Origin: Ilex aquifolium
Taxonomy: Eukaryota; Streptophyta; Magnoliopsida; Aquifoliales; Aquifoliaceae
DNA: 64,000 nt
NCBI GenBank assembly: GCA_951799425.1
Contig: OX637402.1
Span: 3,934,001 to 3,998,000, forward strand
Direction of reading: 5' to 3'
In this document: piece after piece, positions 18,898 to 32,112 of the stretch
Numbering within the stretch: position 1 is the stretch's first letter
Layout of the letters: every line of letters begins with the position of its first letter
Made by a program: the position numbers and the translations under genes
Notes under the pieces: model-generated
The model's input: only the letters and a program-made list of their open reading frames with translations
What the model was told of the DNA's origin: nothing
Database searches by the model: none

Positions 18898-21800
18898 CAA
18901 TTTACACTTAATCTTATCATGTTAAATGTAAAAAGACATTGTCCAAACTTTCAATACTGCATCATGCTAAATGTGGCTTAATGTATAGCTTTGTAGCAAA
19001 CTCACCGTACAAACACATAGTTGATACAAGATAAGACTCGACTAAGGTATAAGCAACTAAGGAAGTGCCGATGAAAGGCATATGTTTGTTTTGTTCATTG
19101 TATGTTGAATGAGTATCGACATCTCAAATGAAACAGGGGAATCGATGCACAAGACCTAGTGCCATGTGGAAAGAGGTCGAGGAGAAGCTTGCTAAGTTGT
19201 TCATTGTTAATCTTTGGTCTTCGTTTTCGTGGTTTATGTGTATACAAAAGTTATGTCATCACAATTAGATTTTATGTAATAAGGGAATGCAATAAATATT
19301 TCATCACTCACTAAGGTTTGTGTTTTCATTCCCAAATTTGTTATGTGCATGCATTCTCAAGAAATTGAACCAAGGTTTAGCCTATTTATTTGAATCAGTT
19401 TGCAAATGCTGAGTCAATTCTTAGTTCAAGCCTTAATAGAGGTAAGCTTTGAATAATTGGATTCAAAAATAATTTATGTGCAACGTACATGTATATCAAT
19501 TAGTATTTATAAACGTTATAATAGAGATTGCTATATAATTCTTAACATTTGAAAAATCGAACTCGCTCTTTGCTTCATTACTTTTTTGTTCTTAAAAAAA
19601 AGACATGCATTTTTTTTCATTAAGTACTATTTACCCTTACTAGGTGCATAAAAATAAATTACTTTCAAATGAACCATCTCGGTGGCATTTTTCTTTTCTT
19701 GGATTAATTTTGCAACAAAGAATTGAAGGAAGGATGCGAGTGAAATCAGTCCCAATGTGACTTGGACCATGACAATTTTGATCTTCAAATTCAAACTTCA
19801 ATCAACTACGAAGAAAAATACACAGACCCTTAGAAAACTCTAGATAAATACTTAAGTGCTTTCTAAGTATTACGGATTGCTTTATTCTAGTATGGACTAA
19901 CTTCCAACTCATATGTAGGAAGCCCAATTCACAAGGATGTAGTCAAAACCGATGTGAACCCAAAAGTTCACTTAAGCCAATATTTCAAAACGAAAGTCAA
20001 AAAAATATGCAAATTCAATAACGTACCAACTTCAAACCAAATTCAAAACAAATTCAAAGTTAAATTGATTATTTGTCATTATTTCAAAACGAAACTAAGT
20101 CAACAAAAAAAAATATACAAATTAAACGAAGTACTAACTTCAAACCAAATTCAAGACAAGTGTAAAGTTCAATCGATTATTTCCCATTTTAAAGCAGATC
20201 AAAACTCTCATTTTCAAGTCAACTGAGTTATTTAATCATCTCAAATCAACACAAATCCAAGTGTATATAATTTCACTCTGTGGACATCAATTATGAGTCA
20301 TTTAAATGTATATCGCCACACTTATCCGAATATTGTTCACTTGTAGTTGGAATCAAATTAAGAGTATTTGGGTCCAAGTTATACATTGAAACTCAAGTGA
20401 TATTTATCATACGTTTTTACTTTATTAGTTGATGCACGCATGTACTGCACTGACAAGCTAAGACTTTATTCCAAGCTATTGTTGCAACATATTAGGCATT
20501 TGGTCCAAACCATTTTTGTGGTAATACTCCAACGACTGCAAAAATATGGCTTCCATATAGGAATTCTCAGCCCTCTTTCATTCACAAAACAAAAAAAATT
20601 TACTAATGCACACAAGATAAATTAAATGTAACAATGAATATGTTATTACATACCCTGTACAAATTTACCTATCTTGCCCTTCCTGGACACGTAGTTCGAA
20701 TCATTGTTAACTTATGCCCTATACCAGCTCAATCTTGTGGTGGAAATTTTAGCAGCCCTCCTCCTTCACATTCACTTCACAAGAAGAAAAAAAATTCTAA
20801 TTTATCTCTTCTTTCTATTCAGGGAAGTAAATAGAAGCCTTGATGTTATCAACTTATCTTTCTCTTAATCTCCATACAAGAGCAAATCAAGTCGCTTGAT
20901 TTGAGGTTGGCTTCAACATATTGGAATATTTGCAGATTACCTAACTATCACTAGGGATTCAAGTGACTAAATCAAGTTATTGAGGGGTAAAAAAAGAAAT
21001 CAAAAGTTTTGATGAATGACTGATATTTTATATTAGTATAGATATAGATATATCATATATAGGAGGAAAATTATGTTAAAAATACATTTTTTGGGCTTAA
21101 TGACATTAAACTCATAATACTCTGGAAAATCCAATATTAAGGAGGGGTATCAATCAAACAAGAAAATTAAGACAAAGGTGCTCCTCTTCTCTTCCAATCA
21201 AACCAGCATAAGCCATTTATATGAGTAAATCTACTCAATCCAGATGCTAGCAAAATTAAGTAAAAAATCTCTGATTTTAGAGGATTCATACAATACTAGG
21301 CCAACAAAAGCAAAAAAATAAAATCATAGTTTTTTATCTTATAATATCAGGTAACGGTGTGTCATGTCATAGTTTTGGTCCAACAATAAATAGATTACTT
21401 GTATTTATTTTTAGGGTAGGGACTTATGCCAATTTTGAGTTTGTATCTAGAAGCAGTGAATGACAATCTGCTAATTTTGTATCGTCTTAATACATTGTCG
21501 GGAATTGCTGTCACTAATATTAAGCAACACATTAGCGCGCAACAATATTATTACAATTTGTGACGAAAAATTGAATTTTTTATGCACATGGAGTGGGATA
21601 AGGGCAGGATGGGAGGTCAAAGTTTGGAGGGCAACCAACTGTATTTTTACTTAGGTTTGTGTTGTGTTATGTCTATAAGTTCACCATTGTCGGTCCAAGA
21701 GTTTTAGACAAATATGACCCATAGGCACTCTTTAGTCTGAAGTGTATTGACTTATAAGGCTCACAATGTTTAAACCATTGTTTTATTCCTCTACTGAGAA

Positions 21801-22168
21801 AAAGGCCAAGAATACTGTCTTCCATTGCAAATGAATCAATGTGAAGCTCCAGAGCAGGTCATAAATATTTGTTGTAGCATGGTTTTTCCATTTGGTATGT
21901 TACTTGGTGGCCTGGTCAAATTGTGGCTATAAGGTCCATTTAGGATCCATTTCAGACTTTTGACTTTATTGATTCTCGTTAAGTGGTAATTTTTTTGTGA
22001 TCTTAATTAGGTTTTTTCATGAATCAATTAAGTAGGCATCAATTGGTAGAAAAATATTAGGAATGTTAGATGTGAGCATCCAAATTCTTGGCATGCTCAA
22101 CTATTCGGTTGAATGGGAGTTGTTGAGGTTCAAGTTGTGTACTCTTTCAATTGGATGAATTATGAACT
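18898..22168. other. Non-coding stretch, no gene recognised
   Basis: About 3.3 kb of AT-rich sequence. The short frames at 19,954-20,226, 20,440-20,625 and 20,634-20,834 show no domain, codon pattern or initiation context that would support a gene. No clear terminal repeats, tRNA or retroelement domain seen. Could be host intergenic DNA or an old, unrecognisable repeat. Confidence 0.6.
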
Positions 22169-22907
22169 TGCATGGGAGATTTCCTGCAATGAATAGAGAT
22201 AGCGACCCTCTCGATGATGAACCTGAAACAACCAAAGGGTCAGAAAAAGGGCCGGGTGAACACCCGACTTATCCCTTCCAAAACTTAAGTCAGTAAGTGT
22301 TGCAGACTTGAGCACAGTGTATTTCTTTTTTCTGAGTCTGGTTTGCGTACCTTTGTTCATTTTTCTGAGGAGTATTTATACCTGGATTAGCAATGAGTGC
22401 AAGGGCAGGGAGTCCCATCTCGAAATTTAATGGCTTGCACCCTTATCCATGCGTAATGAGTGTTCTCCACTCAAATCCACGTGTCTTTAATGCTCGGGTT
22501 ATAGGACAAGTGCTCGGGGTCACGCCAAGCACTTATGGCTATCTCCGGGCGCTTAAGTTCCTCTGATCGCGGTCTGACACATATCTCCGAATGTTTAGCA
22601 CTCGGGGAACAGTTCCTCGGGGTGCACCGAGGACATAGGCTCGGCATAACAAACATCAATACTTTGCAATCATGAATGTCAGTTTGGGTCTCGAGGATGC
22701 AGGGGTTCATTAATAGCTTTGTCATAGTCACTCAAGTCTTCATTAATGAGCTGTCAAGTCTTTTTAAATGCTGGTGTCAATATACGTACTCGGCTCTTCT
22801 GAATAATAATTGCTCGGCGCCACCTCCCAGCGTCTTTTGAGTTTTATAACAATTGTATCAATCCATGTGTCAACTTGGGGGCCGCTAAGCAGCCTAAAGT
22901 CCCGTCA
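22169..22907 (-). repeat. Tat element 3' LTR
   Basis: Matches 35800-36534 over its length with scattered differences. Minus-strand start TGACGGGACTTTAGG, end CTCCCATGCA. TATAAATA box on the minus strand at 22373-22380. Confidence 0.9.
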
Positions 22908-22924
22908 ACTGCCCCCCAGCCTCC
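22908..22924 (-). other. Tat element polypurine tract
   Basis: The minus strand reads GGAGGCTGGGGGGCAGT immediately upstream of the LTR start, as expected for the plus-strand DNA primer. Confidence 0.8.
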
Positions 22925-23076
22925 ATTCTTCTTGCGACGTGGGACAAGTGGCGCATAGAGATTGGTGGCTTCCCGAGCATGCCGAGGCGATGGGCAGTTA
23001 CTTGCACGTCTTGCACCGCCTTTTTCAAATTTCTAAATGATTATTTTCCCCTTCAATTCCCACTCCCTCTGCAGGG

Positions 23077-23084
23077 TATAAATA
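23077..23084 (+). promoter_or_regulatory. TATA box of the antisense accessory gene
   Basis: TATAAATA within GGGTATAAATAGGAG on the plus strand, about 215 bp before the ATG of the antisense gene. A pyrimidine-rich leader with CTCTCAACACTC, typical of plant transcription starts, follows. This is separate from the LTR promoter, which fires on the other strand. Confidence 0.6.
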
Positions 23085-23104
23085 GGAGATTGTTTAGCCA
23101 TTTG

Positions 23105-25420
23105 CAGAGTTTGCATCTTCGAGCTTTCTCTCAACACTCAAATCCCGAGTACTCTTCTCTAACCTCCCGAGTACCCATTCTTCTTCTCCCGAGCACTCGC
23201 CTAGAAGATCCTCAACCTGTAAGTACTTTCCCTTTTTGACTTTCTTTCTCATTTTCCCATTCTTCTTCTACATTTCTCTTAGAACCCATCCATGGCTAGA
23301 ATACATAGAACAGTGGTGGTGGCACCTGCCAGGGCTAGGGACAACCGTAGGTTGAGAAGAACCGAAGTAACAGAAGACAACATCCAAGCCTTTAGGGATA
23401 GACACCACATCCCTGAGCTCGTCTTTACCTTTCCCTTTGACCCTCGTTTCCATAGGAACGATATAGGGAGTGTAGAATTCATGCCTTTCTACACCAAGGC
23501 AATTATGGAAGGGGGAGTTACATTCTCCCTCCATCCCCTCTTACTGAGGATGCTAATGCATCTGAAGCTTTTTTCCCTTCAGTGTGGCGTTAATTTCTTT
23601 AGACTGGTCATGGGCATAGTCGCCCTGAATGCTTGGCTTGGAGTAAACCTGGGGGTAGATGAAATCATGTTCTGCTACGACTTAAAATTAGTTGTCGGGG
23701 GCAAGTAATACCTTCAGGCTAGGGACAGTTCCATGTACCTAGTGACCCACATGTTGGATTTGGACAAGGGGTATGTCTAGGATATTATCATGCTTGGCGG
23801 CAGTTGGGGGAAAGGAGATGGGCCCGAGTATGATGGATTATACTACCCCAAAGTGTCAAGGGATCCAGTGTGTATTACACATATTCTGAGACTGTTTGGC
23901 TCTTATTATTGTTGCTGACCTCCTTGCTGGTTTCTCTTTGTAGACGGATACAAGGCCGACGCCGCTCAACCCCTAAAGTCCCAAGTCAACTTTGAGCACT
24001 TACTGAAAGTCTGGTATCACAACCCGACTGACCCTTTCGCCCGAGTAGCACATACACTACTCGGCTACCACCCGACTTACACTAGATTCTCGCAAGTTCC
24101 TCCGTTGTTTGACCCTTTAATCTGGGCAGACCGTTCTTCGGAGGAAGAGGAGGAGAATCTTGAAGCTGACCCCGATAGAGACACCGAGTGCACTCCCTCC
24201 CCTAAAAACATATTCAACTTCCTGATTATAACCAGGGAGAGTCTAGAAGCCGCCTTCAGGGCAAGGCAACAGAGGCTCTCAGCAGCGGGTGAGCCGTCCG
24301 GGACTGCGTCGACAATGATACGTCCGCCTCCCCCACCGCGCCGACAACCACCCCCACCACCGGAACAATAGCAGCAGCAGCAGGATCCAGTGATCCTTTC
24401 GGGAGATCAGCTACGGCGGCGGCACCAAGGTCCACTTTCGGACCCGTCTGACGAGCCGAGGAGAGACCGGCATAGTCGAGAGCCCGAGTCTTCCAACGAA
24501 CGCCGAATAAAGCGGCGTCATGACACTCTGGCGCCCAATGTCCCCGCCGAGTAGGCTCCTCGAGCCGTCACCAGGAGGGGGCAACCTATTTTGGAGTCCG
24601 ACTCCATCATCCACTCCCCTGATGTTGCCTTGGTCGTCAGCGGGAGTTTCCACTTTGAGGTTGACATGGCCGTTTATCGAGACTATGGGGACAACAGACT
24701 TCTGCAAGGAGTCGTCCAGCACAATCTGATGGTGAGTGCGCTGATCGCTCTAACTTCTTTTCATCTTGATCATTTTGGCCATTTCTGACTTATGTTCTTT
24801 CCTTTCAGGCCTGCCAGCAGATGGGGGTCATCATCTACCTTTTTTGGGAGTACAAGCAAATGGCGGGGGATGCCCGAGTTGCACTGGCCAGGAAAGACGA
24901 GCACATTTGAGGCGTGGAGAGGACGGTCGATGACCAAACCAAGCATATTGTCGACCTGATCCGCAAGGCTGAGGCCCTCACTGCTGAGTTAGACAAAACA
25001 AAGGCAGTTGAGGCCGCGACCACAAAGAGAATGGAGGAGCTTGAGCTCTGGGTTTCTGCTGCCGACATCAAACTAATCGATGCCGAGGCCCTTGTCAATG
25101 AGTTGACAACCAAAGTGGAGGCTTTGGAGGTAGAGAATGTGGGGGAGTCCGAGAGGACCCGTAAGGCGTGCACGGACCTCTACAACCAGTTCCAAGATTA
25201 GATGGTCTCGGCTTTCGACGAAGCAAAGAAGATTTCTTTTAAGGAGGGTTGGGATGGGGCCTTGCACGTCGCTAGGGTTAAAGTTGGCTCCCCCCTTTTT
25301 GCAATGCATAGTAGGCTCGGGGAACCCGCGGCCACTGATGCTCCCGAGGCGCAGCAACGAACCGAGCCTTCTTCTGGTCCAGACGAAGGAACGGGGGGAC
25401 TGAGGCCCAAAACGCACTGA
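23105..25420 (+). pseudogene. Antisense accessory gene of the Tat element (putative gypsy-type transposon protein)
   Basis: Plus strand, opposite to gag-pol. A leader intron is likely at 23219-23282 (GTAAGT to TTAG), ten bases before the ATG at 23292. Exon 23292 onward encodes a domain resembling the plant 'putative gypsy type transposon' family (Pfam Transposase_28): an IPELVFTFPFDPRF-like start, then MPFYTKAIMEGGVTFSLHP and a LGVNLGVDEIMFCY block. Further exons: 23944 on (acidic, then proline-rich PPPPPPRRQPPPPP near 24330-24365), an intron at 24732-24808 (GTGAGT to TTTCAG), and a coiled-coil segment at 24914-25198. At least four in-frame stops (near 23706, 23777, 24369, 24553) show decay. 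Biochemical role unknown; such genes recur in Tat-lineage elements. Confidence 0.75.
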
Positions 25421-25860
25421 TCACTCTGAGTTGCGGTTCCGAACAAAGTTCCTCCCCTCGGCTTCCTTCTCTTACTCCTTCCAGCCGCAGCGGCGATCTC
25501 CCCCCTCCTGGTACTCCCATCCTCCATCCTGTGGGGGCCGAGGCAGAACTGGATGAAATACTTGAGTTGGGGATGACTCAGTGAGGTCAAGGGAATTGCT
25601 CGGCACTAAAGACGTCGGCGAAAACCCGGAGGAGCCCATGGACCCCCAAGGCCCTAGGACTTAGCCATTTTTTTTTTTTTCCTTCTCTTGTATGCCTTAG
25701 GGGATGCAAAGCCCCCTTTTGTCAATGAAATTTCCTTTTCATTATGCTCTGATCTCTCTCTCCCTTTTTTTTGTGTAACTGTATTTCTCTCCACTGAATT
25801 GTTCTTCGTACTCCAAGCTCATAAAATCGTGAAAATGTACAAGTATTTGGGGTCTAAGAC

Positions 25861-26236
25861 CCCTCGGGGCCGTGCCCCTAGTAACCGAGCCTAAGGTTCA
25901 TTAACTTTGAGGGAGTTGCTCCAAGGGTGGAATCTTACACCCCTCGGGGACGTGCCCCTAACGATCGAGTCCAAGGCTTGTGTTGAACTTTGAGGGCGTT
26001 GCTCCAAGGGTGGAGTCTTACACCCCTCGGGGTCATGCTCCTAACAACCGAGCCCAAGACTTGTGTTGGACTTTGAGGGCGTTGTTCCAAGGGTGGAGTC
26101 TTACACCCCTCGGGATCGTGCCCTTAACGACCGAGCCCAAGGCTCATGTTGGACTTTGAGGGCGTTGCTCCAAGGGTGGAGTCTTACACCCCTCAGGGTT
26201 GTGCCCCTAACAACCGAGCCCAAGGCTCGTGTTAAT
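25861..26236. repeat. 83-bp tandem repeat array between integrase and the antisense gene
   Basis: Five units, each with CCCTC(G/A)GGG, CCGAGCCCAAGGCT and GTTGCTCCAAGGGTGGAGTC, start near 25861, 25941, 26024, 26107 and 26190 (spacing 80, 83, 83, 83). The units are diverged by point changes. Ogre/Tat-lineage elements are known to carry variable tandem repeats in this 3' region. Confidence 0.9.
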
Positions 26237-26304
26237 TTTTAAGACTCACAACCTTAAATTCAACTTTAGTGATAATATTTCTTCAAATTCGATACATTCC
26301 AAGG

Positions 26305-27266
26305 TCAGTTTACATCGTTGCCATCCATATCTTGTAGTCTATATACCCCTGTGCCCCCCACATCAATTACTTTGTAAGGGCTTTCCCAATTGGGGCCGAG
26401 TTTCCCATTTGTGGGTTCCCGAGTACTGCCCACCACTTTGCGTAGCACCAAGTCCCCTACTTGGAAGCTCCTCGTCCAGACCTTCTTCTGGTGCTGTCTT
26501 GACAACTCTCCTTGGTATTTTGCTAACCTGATAGATGTCAGCTATCCCTTTCATCAGCCAAGTCAAGGTCTCTGGCGAGTGTCTGATCATTATTTCCTAA
26601 TTCAAAGGCTTGGCTTCGTATTGTTGGGAGCTCTACTTCTAGTGGGATGACAACCTCGACCCCATATGTCATGGCGTACGGCATCTCTCCTGTTGAAGTC
26701 CTCGGTGCTGTCCTGTAGGCCCATAGCACATTGAGTAACTCCTTAGTCCACTTACCCTTTGCCTTTTCCAATCTCTTCTTGATTTCAGCTAACACTGTCT
26801 TATTTGAGACCTCTTATTGTCCATTACTCTGCGAGTAGGCTGGCATGGAATAGTAATTGCGTATTTCGAATTCTGAGCAGAACTCCCTAAACGGACCACT
26901 GTTGAATTGAGTGCCATTGTCCGAGATGATGGCCCGAGGGATTCCGAACCAAGTGGTAATATTCTGCTATACAAATGTCTTTGTTTCAACGTCCTGAATA
27001 CGGCTCAGGGGCTCAACCTCAATCCACTTTGTGAAATAATCAGTAGCTACTAGGAGGAACTTTTTATCTAACAGTAAATGTGGCCCCGAGAAGGATCTCC
27101 TATATAACTTGTGGTCGGTGGATGTCCAGAACCTGAGAGCCTTGAGTTTGACCCTCTTGGCTTCCTTGATATCCTCAGGGAGTATTCATTCCATCAAATA
27201 TGCGATTATGGGATCCATCCAACCTGGGGGCGTTCTTTGCACTTGCATTGGCAGCTCCTGCTCGGC
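26305..27266 (-). pseudogene. Tat element integrase, degenerate
   Basis: The core is recognisable in three phases: ISDNGTQFNS (second catalytic aspartate, near 26910) and, downstream, YSQSNGQ-stop-E with the catalytic glutamate just after a stop near 26815. A LLNVLWAYRTAPRTSTGE block (26538-26795) and the C-terminal SFQVGDLVLRKV ... GKLGPNWESPYKV domain (26305-26505) follow. Between 27,000 and 27,266 the N-terminal zinc region is too decayed to read confidently. Integrase would insert the cDNA. It is broken by several stops and shifts. Confidence 0.85.
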
Positions 27267-27900
27267 CTATGCCCCTTTTATACTCGGTTTCTCCCGGTTT
27301 TCAATGATAGTGCGCCGAGTCACCTCCGAGGCCAATGCCACGGTGAGGCAGGCTAGTGCATCTGCATGGGTATTGCAATCCCTTGAAATCTGATATATTT
27401 TCACTTTCTCTAACTTCTCGATTTTGGATTTCGCCTTCTGATGGTATGTCTTCATCCTGCTATCTCGAACCTCGAAGTCGCCATTGGTCTGATTCACTAC
27501 CAGCTGGGAGTTGCAAAAAACATGGAGGTGCCTAATCCCGACCGAGTACGCAATATCGAGTCCTGCCAACAGCGCCTCGTACTCGGCCTCATTATTGGAT
27601 GCTTTAAACCCCAACCTGATAGCTCGCTCTACTATGAATCCTCCGGAACTGGCCAATACTAGACTTATCCCTGCCCCCCTTGCGTTTGAGGACCCATCAA
27701 CATGAAGGTTCCAAACATCATCGTCCAACATTATCACCTCTTGTGGGTGCTTGGACGCAGAGAACTCGTAAATGATCTGCCCTTTGACCGAAGTACGGGG
27801 CTTGTACCTTATTTCGGACTCCCCGAGTTCAACAGCCCACTTGGCAACCCTTCTTGACATATCGGCTTTTTGAAGAATAGACTTGAGTAACTTCCTCGCC
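27267..27900 (-). pseudogene. Tat element RNase H domains, 5' end lost to a nested insertion
   Basis: The 197-residue frame begins with the end of the RT-linked RNase H (AKWAVELGESEIRYKPR). It then carries a second, Tat-type RNase H: HVDGSSNARGAG (first Asp), NNEAEYEAL (Glu), VFCNSQLVVNQ (normally an Asp precedes SQL; here Asn, residue ~117) and HADALA (last Asp). A second archaeal-type RNase H is a hallmark of the Tat lineage. The frame left of ~27,900 no longer matches; the nested element begins there. Replacement of a catalytic aspartate suggests loss of activity even apart from the insertion. Confidence 0.85.
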
Positions 27901-28717
27901 TGAGTGACTCTTCTACAATACCTTGACTAATGGAATCATCTTGTTACCCAAAATTTATTGACTCCTCAACATAATTAAGAGTTTCCTTAAGCTTAATAGA
28001 TTGTTCTCACCAATATACAAGGAGAATCAGGTATATATACTTCATATGCATAACAACAAAAAGTATGTCGTGAAAATGAAACATCTTTACCAAATAACTT
28101 CGTCAATTTATCCACAATAACCCAAAATAGATTCATACCCAATCTATGTCCTAAAAGTCATTATAGAAAATTCATAATAGTATACTCCAATTTCTACTAA
28201 AAAAATTGAATAAGTTATAGTAAACCTGAATGATATTGATACTCAGCCTTTATCTATCAATGCACTACAATTTGGCTACCAATTCCACAATTTTCCCTTT
28301 CATTCAAGTCAACCAATAATAATTTCTCAATATCAATATAATTTCGAAATCCTCAGATAAACATAGAATTATAGGTTGTATCTATAACGTCTCTCTTCAA
28401 CATATTCTCTTTTGGTACCCATAACTCATGTCAAAATATAAACATAACCTCAGCACAAGTTACAAAATATATATTGCGATCATGTTACACCTCTTTTCAA
28501 ATACTCTGCACACGTGTCCTCTTTTTTTTTTTTGCTAGTTGATACAATTTATCAATAAGAGTCTAACTTGCAATTGAGCTAATAATATATATGTACCAGT
28601 CAACATCACATGTACTTTTATCAATCTCAAATCAATAAAATTATTCATTCGGGTATACTCAATACAATACAACACAAACTTCTTAATGATTTATTGCTTA
28701 GTGTATTGACCATTACA

Positions 28718-28933
28718 TTAACTTTGCTTACATGATAATGATAGAATAATCATGGTCCCTAGACTTTCCATCCATCTCCTTTTTCTCAAATTAAACTTCA
28801 TCTCCGTAAATAAATCTTTCAACTTTTGATAATCGAAATAAATCTCACAGATCTTACTGTATAAACAATCTCTCCATAACTTCAAGGTAAAAACAATTAC
28901 ATCTAATCCAAAATCATGAGTACGGTAATTCAT
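28718..28933 (-). pseudogene. Gypsy RNase H remnant in the nested element
   Basis: The translation NYRTHDFGLDVIVFTLKLWRD ... RKRRWMESL resembles the common chromovirus RNase H block ([21 protein letters not shown] ... MRQRRWLEL). Shortened and mutated; the DALSRK end is not seen. It shows that the 1.9-kb internal region derives from pol. Confidence 0.65.
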
Positions 28934-29833
28934 TCTTTACTACAAGAATACACAATTGCAACACCAATGAATACAGTGACATCTGAATCTAGATAAAGTT
29001 GAGATACTCAATTTAGTCAATCCATCAAAACAGATGTAGCATTTGTCAACCTCAATGACTTCTCCGAAAAAATATAATATAACTATCCCAGTTCGACAAA
29101 TAATTTTTAAAACACCACTACTTCTTTCTTTGGACGAGAGTAAATCAATCTAACATTAATCTTATTAAATACTCTAATCCCTCACAACTAATCAAATAAA
29201 TCTTTAATACCATATAAAAGATATTACTCATTGTTGTTGCCTTATTCAGCTAGTAGCAATCGACGTACTATTTCACAGTCCAATCATTTTCTTTACAAAC
29301 ACAACATGAGCACCCCACAACAAATTTCCAAGTTGGATAAATCTTCAGTCTAATATATCAATAATATTACCAATATTTCCCTGAGAATATTTCCTCATGT
29401 GTTTCTGAGCTTGCACTCGTAGAGTTAAGACTGGGAATTAAGTAATCCTTGTCCCCTCAAAACTAAATCCACATGACTCTCTTTTCAAAACAACCAAGTT
29501 TCGTATGTTGTATGAGTAATTAGCCCATAAGTAATATCACGTCAAGTGCTTTGGGTTCCACAACCAATCATGGCTACTCTAAGAGACCCACAAGAATTTG
29601 TAGAATCTAAAATTCCATTAGTATCGGTTACATTTCTTACAACACCCTTACCATCCCTTCTTGTAACTATCTCTTATTTGTACATAATACAAATTAACTT
29701 ACCTAGTCTTGGTCACTACACAAATCATGCTATTAACTAGTAAACATAATTCTCTATCCCTCAAACTAAAGTCAACTAAAGCCTACACAACCATTCAGAT
29801 CCAGCCTAATCCTCTGGTAATTCATCAACCTAT

Positions 29834-29845
29834 GCTTTGATACCA
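29834..29845 (-). other. Primer-binding site of the nested Tekay-like element
   Basis: The minus strand reads TGGTATCAAAGC, one base from the initiator-Met tRNA complement TGGTATCAGAGC, four bases after the LTR end. Confidence 0.7.
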
Positions 29846-29849
29846 CTCT

Positions 29850-32058
29850 TGTCACACCCCTACCCCGGATCACATAGGGTGGGCGGCGGACCGGCCACCA
29901 AGGCTTTAACCAACCAACCATGTGCATAATAAATGCAAAATACAACGGAAGACAAATAATAAAGTGATTCAATCCACCGACCTAATAAATACCAGAGGAA
30001 TAAACTAAACATCACCAACATCATTATTAAACTCATGTAAAACAATGAATAACCATAAGGTTCACTACTCTAAGTAAAACAACATTATTCCCAAAACAAT
30101 TGAATATTTGTCTCAAAAATTATAAAAGACATTTATTCCTAAAGACCTTCAATAAAATAAATCTTCAAGTTCTCTAATCCCTTGTATATTAGCAGACTTA
30201 TTCCTCTCCTGAAAAATGTTGTATGTTTGGGTGAGCACAACGGCCCGTGAATAGCAACTACCTCTAATGAGGTGTGAAAATAAATCCCACAGTTATATAC
30301 GAAAATAAACTTTGATACACACATAAGTACAAGAAACTGTACCCCAACCCCTCCCACATAATCATATAAAACAAAATGCTCTCATGATCACAAATAACTT
30401 TATAAATGAAAAGACATTTATAACCCAAAACACCACTCATTTTCACAAATAATTTTATAAATGAAAAGACATGTATAACCCCAAAACATTCACACACACA
30501 TTCAGTTCCAAATACATTTGTTAAATCATGTTTGTTACTACTAGCCTGGTAACTAGCCCCGTCTCCATCACTAGCTTGATGACTGGCCCCTATGTGCACA
30601 TCCCTATACCGACCACGCCAGTATACAATCTCGTTACCATTTAGACCTGGTAACCCAGTCCCCGTCTCATAAACATGATTTTCACACACACTAAAACTGT
30701 AGTTTTAGTCCCAACGCACACAAAATTTCTCTTTCCTTACCAAAGCAATGATATAAAATCATTCCACAAGTTTTTTCAAAACTCACATGCAGAACAGTTC
30801 ACAATTTCAAAACATTTAATTGGAACCCCAAACATCAACACATATATCATATATATGAAAAAATTCACATGCACGCACCCACACATTTAATATAGAAAAT
30901 CCTCCCAAAAGATATAGTAACTACTCACCTTGATTTCCAAAATCCAATTCAAAGCACTCTTTCCCAACCTCAATGCAATCACCACCTAATCCAAAATAAC
31001 ATATAACAATCAATCCTTATTCCTAATATCGTCGTTTCGCGATTCTATATTTAATTTTTATACTTCTCACCTATTGATATATACTTAATATATCTTTTAC
31101 ATATAAATATCCTTTCTAATACGAGGTAATAGGGTATGGAAGTATTCTGGGCCGTTAAGGAAAAATTTCTAAAGTTTTGAGGTCAAATCATAATTTTTGA
31201 AACTTTTGGGGTCAAAGTGTAATTTCCTTAAAAACGAATTTTCTGTTTTCGGGCTTGTCATAAATTTTCCAGAATAGTATTTAAGGTTCTAGAGACCCAT
31301 TTTCCGAGAATACAACCTCAATTTGATTTATTAGAGTAACCATTGATTTTTAAACACTTAATCGAAACTTTTAGGGATCGTTTCAAAATTTCATAAATTT
31401 TTCAAGACTCGAGGGCTGTTTTGAAATAAAAATATTTGTTTCAGACATATTGGGTCAGTTCTATAAATTACCAAGTTCCATGGTGGTTAAAATTGAGTTT
31501 ATAAAAGTAATAGGGGTCAAAACTAAGCTATTTAAAACTAAATGGGAGGTTTCCATAATTTCAGAACTTTCATCATCTTCAATCCTTACGTATCCAGATT
31601 TCAGAAGCTTTGTTGGTCTGTATATTTTTTTTTTCTTCTTCCCCATTTTTCCAATATCTTCTTAACACAAATACCCACCATCTCATATTTGGATTCACAC
31701 GTTCTAACCCTATAACCTACCCATATGGATTACTTACAAGATTATATAGACTACAAACTTGTATATGTGTACATATAATGATTAAATACATAATTAAATT
31801 TCAAAATGAAGACTAACCTTGATGATCAAATCTTCTAATTTTCTTCATTCCTCTCTAAATTCCCTTCTTTCTTTCTCTTTACTCAAAACCCTATCCTCTC
31901 CTCTCCTCTCCTTTCTATTATTCTAACGTATGTGTAGGTGTTGGGAAGAGAATATACATATATAGACGTCTAAGGCAACAAGGGGACTTATTTTAATCAC
32001 TCTTTTATCCCCTTTATTATTATTATTCTTATTTTATAGCTACCCTTGGTACCCAATA

Positions 32059-32112
<54 letters not shown>

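Noticed and set aside
19954-20834. Three short plus-strand frames between the Copia and Tat elements
   Set aside because: Low-complexity, no domain, no coding periodicity visible; likely chance in AT-rich DNA.
24411-25590. Minus-strand frames opposite the Tat antisense gene
   Set aside because: Shadows of the plus-strand exons; GC-rich sequence opens several phases.
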